From: Sedimentisphaerales bacterium
GTDB lineage: Bacteria; Planctomycetota; Phycisphaerae; Sedimentisphaerales; Anaerobacaceae
Length of the DNA: 37,638 bases
NCBI GenBank assembly: GCA_028277585.1
Contig: JANQFY010000010.1
Span: forward strand, 1 to 37,638
Reading direction: 5' to 3'
The first letter of the stretch is position 1; each line of letters opens with the position of its first letter. Below the pieces are notes generated by a model, which saw nothing but the letters and a program-made list of their open reading frames with translations, made no database searches and was not told the DNA's origin. The translations under genes and the position numbers were made by a program. This document shows positions 33,162 to 37,638 of this stretch, one piece after another.

Positions 33162-33162
33162 A
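33143..33162. other. attR: attachment-site repeat at the right end of the element
   Basis: Contains TCCCCCCGCCTCCA (33149-33162), an exact copy of the acceptor-strand end of tmRNA at 23393-23406; 18 of 20 bases match when extended to TTCG. Confidence 0.88.
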
Positions 33163-33210
33163 TTGCCCCATATTCTCTTCTTACTTGTTCGCCGTCACCG
33201 ACTCAACGGG

Positions 33211-33230
33211 GATGGCGGTGCGCCGCCATC
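33211..33230. terminator. Hairpin between ssrA's original downstream DNA and the E1 gene
   Basis: GATGGCGG-TGCG-CCGCCATC is a perfect 8-bp stem with a 4-nt loop. It lies just outside attR, where the tmRNA transcript would have ended before insertion, and close to the end of the convergent dehydrogenase gene. A bidirectional terminator is plausible, though no U-run is obvious. Confidence 0.45.
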
Positions 33231-33286
33231 AGACAGAGAGCGGTCTGTGCCGCTCCATCTTCAGATGCGGTCAGGTCACGGCATCA

Positions 33287-35758
33287 TCAGATGCCCCCGG
33301 ACGCTCGGCGTTTCAGGCCTTCGCCCGAGTAGTCGCGCTTCGGCTGATACCCGTCGAGGGGAATGATGTGCTGATGCACGACGTCGAGAATGTCGGACGG
33401 ATAGGGGAAGAACGCATCCTCGATCTCATCGGGCGGCGTGATCCAGTTGCGTGCTCCCAGGACCACCGGCGGCGCATCCAGTTCCCAGAATCCGAGCTGT
33501 GTAATTTTGGCCGCCATCGTCTGCAAACAGCTTCCCCGTTCGCAAGCGTCGGAGGTCAGTAGAATCCGGCCGGTCTTCTTCAGCGATTCGAGCACGGTCT
33601 CATAGTTGAACGGCACGATGCTGCGGGCGTCGATCACCTCGCAGCTCACCTTGTACTTGGCCTCCAGTTCCTGCGCCGCCTCGAGCGCCCGGTAGAGCGT
33701 CGCGCCGACGGTCAGAATGGTCAGGTCGTCCCCGGCTTTGCGAACGACCGGTTCGCCGAACGGAACTTCATAGCATTCGCTCGGGACGCCTCCCGGTACG
33801 AATTCTTCCGGATGGCCGTAGAGCCGTTGACTCTCGAAGAAGATGACAGGGTCGGTGCCTCTCAGGGCGCTATACATCAAGCCCTTGGCGTCGTAGGGCG
33901 TGGCCGGGAACACAACCTTGAGCCCAGGGATGTGGGCCGCGATCGACGTCCAGTCCTGGCTGTGCTGGGCCCCGTATTTGTTGCCCACCGAGACACGCAC
34001 GACCACCGGCATCTTCAGCAGGCCGCCGCTCATCGATTGCCATTTGGAAAGCTGATTGAACAGTTCGTCGCCGGCACGGCCCATGAAGTCGCAGTACATC
34101 AGTTCAACAAGCGCGCGACCTCCCTCTAGGGCGTATCCCACCGCCGATCCGACGATGGCCCCCTCGGAGATCGGGGCATTGAACAGTCGATGATAAGGCA
34201 AGGCCTCGGTCAGACCGCGATAGACGGCAAACGCACCACCCCAGTCGCGGTTCTCCTCACCGTAGGCGATTAAGGTCGGATCTACATAGAAACGATCCAG
34301 GATCGCCTCGAAAAGCGCGTCACGGACCGCGATGCACTGTGAATCCTTCAGCCGTTGTCCGTTCTCATCGAATGCCGAACGGCTGCGCTTGGCCAGCGCC
34401 TTGACACGCGGATTCTCCTCCTTGGGCATCAGCGTTTCCGGCTCTCTGCCCGGCTCCATAGAGTCGACCTTCAGATCGGAGTGCATGGTGCACTCCAACA
34501 GGCAGGATTTCTTCTTGAGATCGGCCCGGGGCGACAGCGTGAGATCGGAAGCTTTCTTGCAGGCCGCCAGCATAGACGCGTTGATGCTCTTCTCGATCTG
34601 GTCCAGTGCGTTCTGGTCACAGACCCCGGCTTCCAGAAGGCCGGCGGCAAAACGAACGATCGGGTCCTGCTCCTTCCAGGCGGCGATTTCGTCGCGCTCG
34701 CGGTAGCTGCTCTGATCCGAAGGCGAATGGCCGCTGTAACGGTATGTGAGCGTGTCGAGCAAGACGGGCCCATCGCCGTTCGCAAGAACCTCCCTCTTTC
34801 TCAGAATGGCGTCGGCCACGGCCAGGGGATTGTATCCGTCCACGCGCTCGGCGTGCATCGCTTCCGGGTTCAGGGCGGCGCCGAGGCGAGCGAGGACCTC
34901 GAATCCCATGGTCTCCCCGTGCGTCTGTCCGCCCATGCCGTAGAAATTGTTGTAGAAATTCATGATCAACGGTAGGCCGCCTCGGTGTCTTCCTTCCCAC
35001 AACTGCCGGTACTGCCCCATCGTGGCAAAGCACAGCCCTTCCCACACCGGGCCGCAAGCCGAGGCGGCGTCACCGATGTTGCCAATGACCAGGCCGGGCT
35101 TGCCGTTGACCTTCTTGTAGAGCGCGGCGCCGACGGAGATGTCGCCCGAACCACCGACGATGGCATTGTTCGGATAGATCCCGAACGGCGGGAAGAAAGC
35201 GTGCATCGATCCGCCCATTCCCTTGTTGAATCCCGCCTCCCGGCCAAGAATCTCGGCCAGAGTCCCGTAGAGCAGAAAGGAAACTGCAAGATCCTTCACC
35301 GTACCCTCCGCGTCCTTCTCCACGACGCGCAGGGTCTGGCCGTCGAAGTAAGTCTGCATGATTTCCATCAGAGACGCATCGTCGAGCTTCTCGATGGCCG
35401 ACAATCCTTTGGCCAGAATCTCCCCGTGACTGCGATGACTGCCATAGATATGGTCATCGATCCCCAAATGAAAGGCCTGCCCCACCGCAGCCGCCTCCTG
35501 ACCAATCGACAGATGGGCCGGACCGTTGTGAACACACTCGACGCCCTCGTAGGAGCGAGTCAGCTTGATGTCGTTCAGCATCGACTCAAACGCGCGAATA
35601 ATGACCATGTCCCGATGCATCCGCAGCAGATCCGTGTCGGTGTATCGCTGTCGTTCCTCCTGGATGGTCTGGGCGTATTGGTTTACCGGTATCGGCGGGC
35701 ACTCAATAAAACCTGGCTTGCGCAACTGCACCGGATCGAGCATCTGGGATTTCGGCAT
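33287..35758 (-). CDS. Fused E1 alpha/beta ThDP-dependent 2-oxo acid dehydrogenase
   Basis: 823 residues from the ATG at 35756-35758 with GGGAGA upstream. The alpha half (about 30-420) has [19 protein letters not shown], the ThDP motif GDAASACG...NN (NFYNN) and [10 protein letters not shown]. The beta half (about 465-790) has [60 protein letters not shown] and [11 protein letters not shown]. Fusing E1 alpha and beta in one chain is typical of some bacterial branched-chain or pyruvate/acetoin-type dehydrogenases. It decarboxylates a 2-oxo acid and passes the acyl group to an E2 lipoyl protein. No E2 or E3 gene is nearby, so the substrate is uncertain. Confidence 0.88.
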   Translation of the reverse strand: MPKSQMLDPVQLRKPGFIECPPIPVNQYAQTIQEERQRYTDTDLLRMHRDMVIIRAFESMLNDIKLTRSYEGVECVHNGPAHLSIGQEAAAVGQAFHLGIDDHIYGSHRSHGEILAKGLSAIEKLDDASLMEIMQTYFDGQTLRVVEKDAEGTVKDLAVSFLLYGTLAEILGREAGFNKGMGGSMHAFFPPFGIYPNNAIVGGSGDISVGAALYKKVNGKPGLVIGNIGDAASACGPVWEGLCFATMGQYRQLWEGRHRGGLPLIMNFYNNFYGMGGQTHGETMGFEVLARLGAALNPEAMHAERVDGYNPLAVADAILRKREVLANGDGPVLLDTLTYRYSGHSPSDQSSYRERDEIAAWKEQDPIVRFAAGLLEAGVCDQNALDQIEKSINASMLAACKKASDLTLSPRADLKKKSCLLECTMHSDLKVDSMEPGREPETLMPKEENPRVKALAKRSRSAFDENGQRLKDSQCIAVRDALFEAILDRFYVDPTLIAYGEENRDWGGAFAVYRGLTEALPYHRLFNAPISEGAIVGSAVGYALEGGRALVELMYCDFMGRAGDELFNQLSKWQSMSGGLLKMPVVVRVSVGNKYGAQHSQDWTSIAAHIPGLKVVFPATPYDAKGLMYSALRGTDPVIFFESQRLYGHPEEFVPGGVPSECYEVPFGEPVVRKAGDDLTILTVGATLYRALEAAQELEAKYKVSCEVIDARSIVPFNYETVLESLKKTGRILLTSDACERGSCLQTMAAKITQLGFWELDAPPVVLGARNWITPPDEIEDAFFPYPSDILDVVHQHIIPLDGYQPKRDYSGEGLKRRASGGI

Positions 35759-35981
35759 TGTCGTTCTCCCGCAGTCCTTCAAAAACGTGATCGCAAATGG
35801 GACAAGGAACTCTCTGTGTTAGAGGGCGATTTCGGCGCCACCTGCAATTGTAATGTCGCGCCGCCCTCATTCAAGGGCGACCTTCGGGTTTGGCCTGTGA
35901 ATATGCACCCCTTCCGATCGAGAGGCGCGTATCCGCCTTCATCGCTTCGCGTCCGTTCGATCCTCTCTCGGGCCTATCCGC

Positions 35982-37547
35982 CTACTCACAGGGCCCCAGT
36001 CGAATCCAGTACCAGAGCACGTATTCAGGGGAGTTGAGGGGACGAAAGTCGGAAGGAATGTGGATGTGATTGGCCCGGGCGAAGCGCGTTGGGCCCGCCT
36101 CGTAGACGAACCCACAGAAGCCCGACGCCTGATCATCGTTGATCCGCTCAACCCAGTGGCTGCGTACCACGCCGGCCGAGCCGATCGAATCGTACCACTG
36201 CAAATCATAGGTGATCAGGCCCTGGTCGCCCAACGAGAGAATGACGTCGATACCGGTGACGACCCCTTCGCGGAATGTGTCCGTGCGCAGGTTATGCGGT
36301 TCGACCAGGACGTTTTCGAAACGCAACGTCTCGTTCTGACCGGTGATGGTGACCCGCGGGATGATGACCTTGTCGCCGTTCTGGGCGCGGCGCGTCACTT
36401 CCTCCCGATAGACCTCGTACACCTCCGCGATTCGCGCCGGCTCAACCTGCATCATGCGAATGGTCATCTTGTCCTTATAGGGGTAGTGATCCATGCGATA
36501 GATGTTGTCCTCGACCCACCCCCCGTCGTAGAACGCGACATACCACCAGTCTTCCAGGCCGTTGATCGCCTCGATCACGTGCGTGTTCATGTCCGCGTTC
36601 CAGTGATAGTCCAGATCAAGATCACCGAGGGCATCCAAATGAATAAGGATATCGAAGAGAGAGAAACTACCCGGCTGAAAGATATCCGGCCGTACGGTGG
36701 AGATGGCCCGCGGATCGAAAGTGAACTCGCCGCCCCCCTCGATCGCTATGGTCCCGGCGTCACGCGGACGACGCTCATCGCGCAGCCACTGTGACGCGAG
36801 GATCGCCAAGTCGGACAAGTCCACGCGACAGTCGCCGTCCAGATCACCGGGCAGCGCCTCGTTGCATCCCTGGGCAGGGGTGAAGTTGATGGTCAGCATG
36901 GGACGCCTCACCGCGTCATCATTCTCACGCGAATCAAAGCGCTTGCTGGTGCGCCGCTCGTCCTCGGGACCAACAAGAATCCACCCGAACCGGGCGGCCG
37001 GATTGTCCAGCCAGTTCTGAACCGTCGCGACCATCTGAGGCGTCGAGCCCCACGTGTAGAAACCGACCCCGTCGACGAGCTGTTCCGCGTCGGCGCTCGC
37101 CGCGAAATCGCCGCCGGCATTGGCCCAGGTCTGATCGTCGTAGGAGCGGTGCAACCAGGTAGCATCTCCCGGAGCGGGCGGGACGCCTCCGCCACCGTCG
37201 GCAGACGATGCGCCTTCGGACCAACCAGCCAGGACTCGATGCAACTTCACAAGATGGGGCCCGGCCGTGGTGCGCGAGACATGCAGGGTCAGAGTCACAC
37301 TGTGGATCTCCGAACCGGACGGGATCTCTCGATCGAGGTCAAATGCAAGAAGACTCCGTCGGACGAATTGGCCTTCCGCGTTCTGACCAACGAAGAGGTG
37401 CTCCCCGGCCCCGTCAGCCAGCCCCCCCGCCGCGTGCTCGTGGATGGTCACATCGCGACTGGGAACAATCGTGATCACGCGGGCAAAGGCCGGAGAAGCG
37501 ACCATAGCAAAAAAAAGTGCGTACGAAAGGAGATGGTGGAGATTCAT
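35982..37547 (-). CDS. Secreted DNRLRE/dockerin-like protein
   Basis: 521 residues from the ATG at 37545-37547 (GGAGA 8 nt upstream). A signal peptide is present (MNLHHLLSYALFFAMVASPAFA). Residues about 30-235 match the DNRLRE/CBM96-like fold: RDVTIHEHAAGGLADGAGEH, RRSLLAFDLDREIPSGSEIH, LHRVLAGWSEGASS, WILVGPEDERRTSKRFDSRE. A dockerin-like calcium repeat follows: PGDLDGDCRVDLSDLAILASQW. The remaining 250 residues (from about 270) are unfamiliar: beta-rich, acidic and aromatic (DLDLDYHWNADMNTHVIEAI, WWYVAFYDGGWVEDNIYRM). This is an extracellular protein, possibly part of a glycan-related system; the C-terminal function is unknown. Confidence 0.78.
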   Translation of the reverse strand: MNLHHLLSYALFFAMVASPAFARVITIVPSRDVTIHEHAAGGLADGAGEHLFVGQNAEGQFVRRSLLAFDLDREIPSGSEIHSVTLTLHVSRTTAGPHLVKLHRVLAGWSEGASSADGGGGVPPAPGDATWLHRSYDDQTWANAGGDFAASADAEQLVDGVGFYTWGSTPQMVATVQNWLDNPAARFGWILVGPEDERRTSKRFDSRENDDAVRRPMLTINFTPAQGCNEALPGDLDGDCRVDLSDLAILASQWLRDERRPRDAGTIAIEGGGEFTFDPRAISTVRPDIFQPGSFSLFDILIHLDALGDLDLDYHWNADMNTHVIEAINGLEDWWYVAFYDGGWVEDNIYRMDHYPYKDKMTIRMMQVEPARIAEVYEVYREEVTRRAQNGDKVIIPRVTITGQNETLRFENVLVEPHNLRTDTFREGVVTGIDVILSLGDQGLITYDLQWYDSIGSAGVVRSHWVERINDDQASGFCGFVYEAGPTRFARANHIHIPSDFRPLNSPEYVLWYWIRLGPCE

Positions 37548-37638
37548 TGGGATCTCTCCTGGAATGGGCTGCGGGAGAAGGGGAACAGATCGAGGCCAGC
37601 ACATTGGCGACATAGTCACACGAGAAGTGACCTTTTCG

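Larger units (their letters stand above)
23407..33162. mobile_element. 9.76-kb integrative element inserted in ssrA (satellite-like)
   Basis: The element is bounded by attL (3' end of tmRNA) and attR (33143-33162). It carries an integrase next to attL, a ribbon-helix-helix regulator, two HTH proteins of AlpA/Xis type, an O-like replication protein with iteron-like repeats, a primase-ATPase, one podovirus-type ejection protein and about eight small genes of unknown function. Nearly all genes point left in one long unit ending at the integrase. No terminase, portal, capsid or conjugation gene is visible, so it is neither a complete prophage nor an ICE. A phage satellite or a reduced prophage are the best readings. 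The integrase frame crosses both att sites. Confidence 0.85.

Noticed and set aside
23407-33162. Element as a complete prophage
   Set aside because: No terminase, portal, capsid, tail or lysis gene was found in 9.76 kb.
23407-33162. Element as an anti-phage defence island
   Set aside because: No gene resembles a known defence component (nuclease, TIR, CBASS, restriction or reverse transcriptase); the small unknown genes cannot be assigned on this basis.
34985-36037. 350-codon plus-strand frame
   Set aside because: Antisense to the E1 dehydrogenase gene, which has clear ThDP motifs.
1-37638. CRISPR array
   Set aside because: No regularly spaced repeat series with unique spacers; the iteron-like repeats at 29312-29423 are few and lie in a coding gene.

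Overview
The window (about 60% GC by eye, dense, short intergenic gaps) looks like the chromosome of a member of the Planctomycetota, probably a Phycisphaerae-like lineage. The reasons are: a BlaI regulator paired with an M56 (BlaR1-like) protein that carries many carboxypeptidase-regulatory repeats and a TlpA-type thioredoxin domain; secreted proteins with LamG, RCC1, dockerin-like, DNRLRE and PEP-CTERM-like parts; two carbohydrate-active-enzyme-like proteins; and a fused E1 alpha/beta ThDP dehydrogenase. The lineage is inferred from gene content, not from a marker phylogeny.

Layout. 1-8009 (+): end of a LamG protein, a membrane-anchored HEAT-repeat protein, then blaI - M56/TlpA fusion - ECF sigma factor, with a candidate BlaI operator before blaI. 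8016-9872 (-): typA, convergent with the sigma gene. 10154-13355: a GH144-like secreted glucanase, a six-cysteine small protein, a small lipoprotein and a Nudix hydrolase. 13467-14171 (-): a PEP-CTERM-like protein with no signal peptide, probably 5'-truncated. 14429-16954: MltA, a HEPN-like small protein and a CDP-alcohol phosphatidyltransferase. 17085-17655: a little-coding region with a candidate sRNA, a 53-residue membrane ORF and a duplicated dyad element. 17718-22662: RCC1-repeat secreted protein, Nudix with zinc ribbon, and a parallel beta-helix enzyme.

23052-23406 (+) is tmRNA (ssrA), recognised from its 5' and 3' tRNA-like ends and a tag frame ending in LRMAA-stop. A 9.76-kb integrated element (23407-33162) sits at its 3' end, bounded by a 14-bp perfect (20-bp imperfect) direct repeat. 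It carries a tyrosine integrase, a ribbon-helix-helix regulator, AlpA/Xis-like HTH proteins, a primase-ATPase, an O-like replication protein with iteron-like repeats inside its gene, one podovirus-type ejection-protein homologue and several small unknown genes. There is no terminase, portal or capsid gene, so it resembles a phage satellite or a reduced integrative element.

The main discovery is that the integrase gene crosses the attachment site. In the integrated state its last 79 codons are read from the antisense strand of tmRNA. The reading frame continues equally well across attR into a 63-codon open stretch (32958-33149) that looks like a real protein C terminus. Circularisation would therefore restore an alternative, probably native, C terminus. 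It would also place three promoterless right-end genes (32977 to 32087) directly downstream of the integrase, coupling their expression to excision.

33287-37547 (-) returns to the chromosome: a fused E1 dehydrogenase and a DNRLRE/dockerin-like secreted protein.
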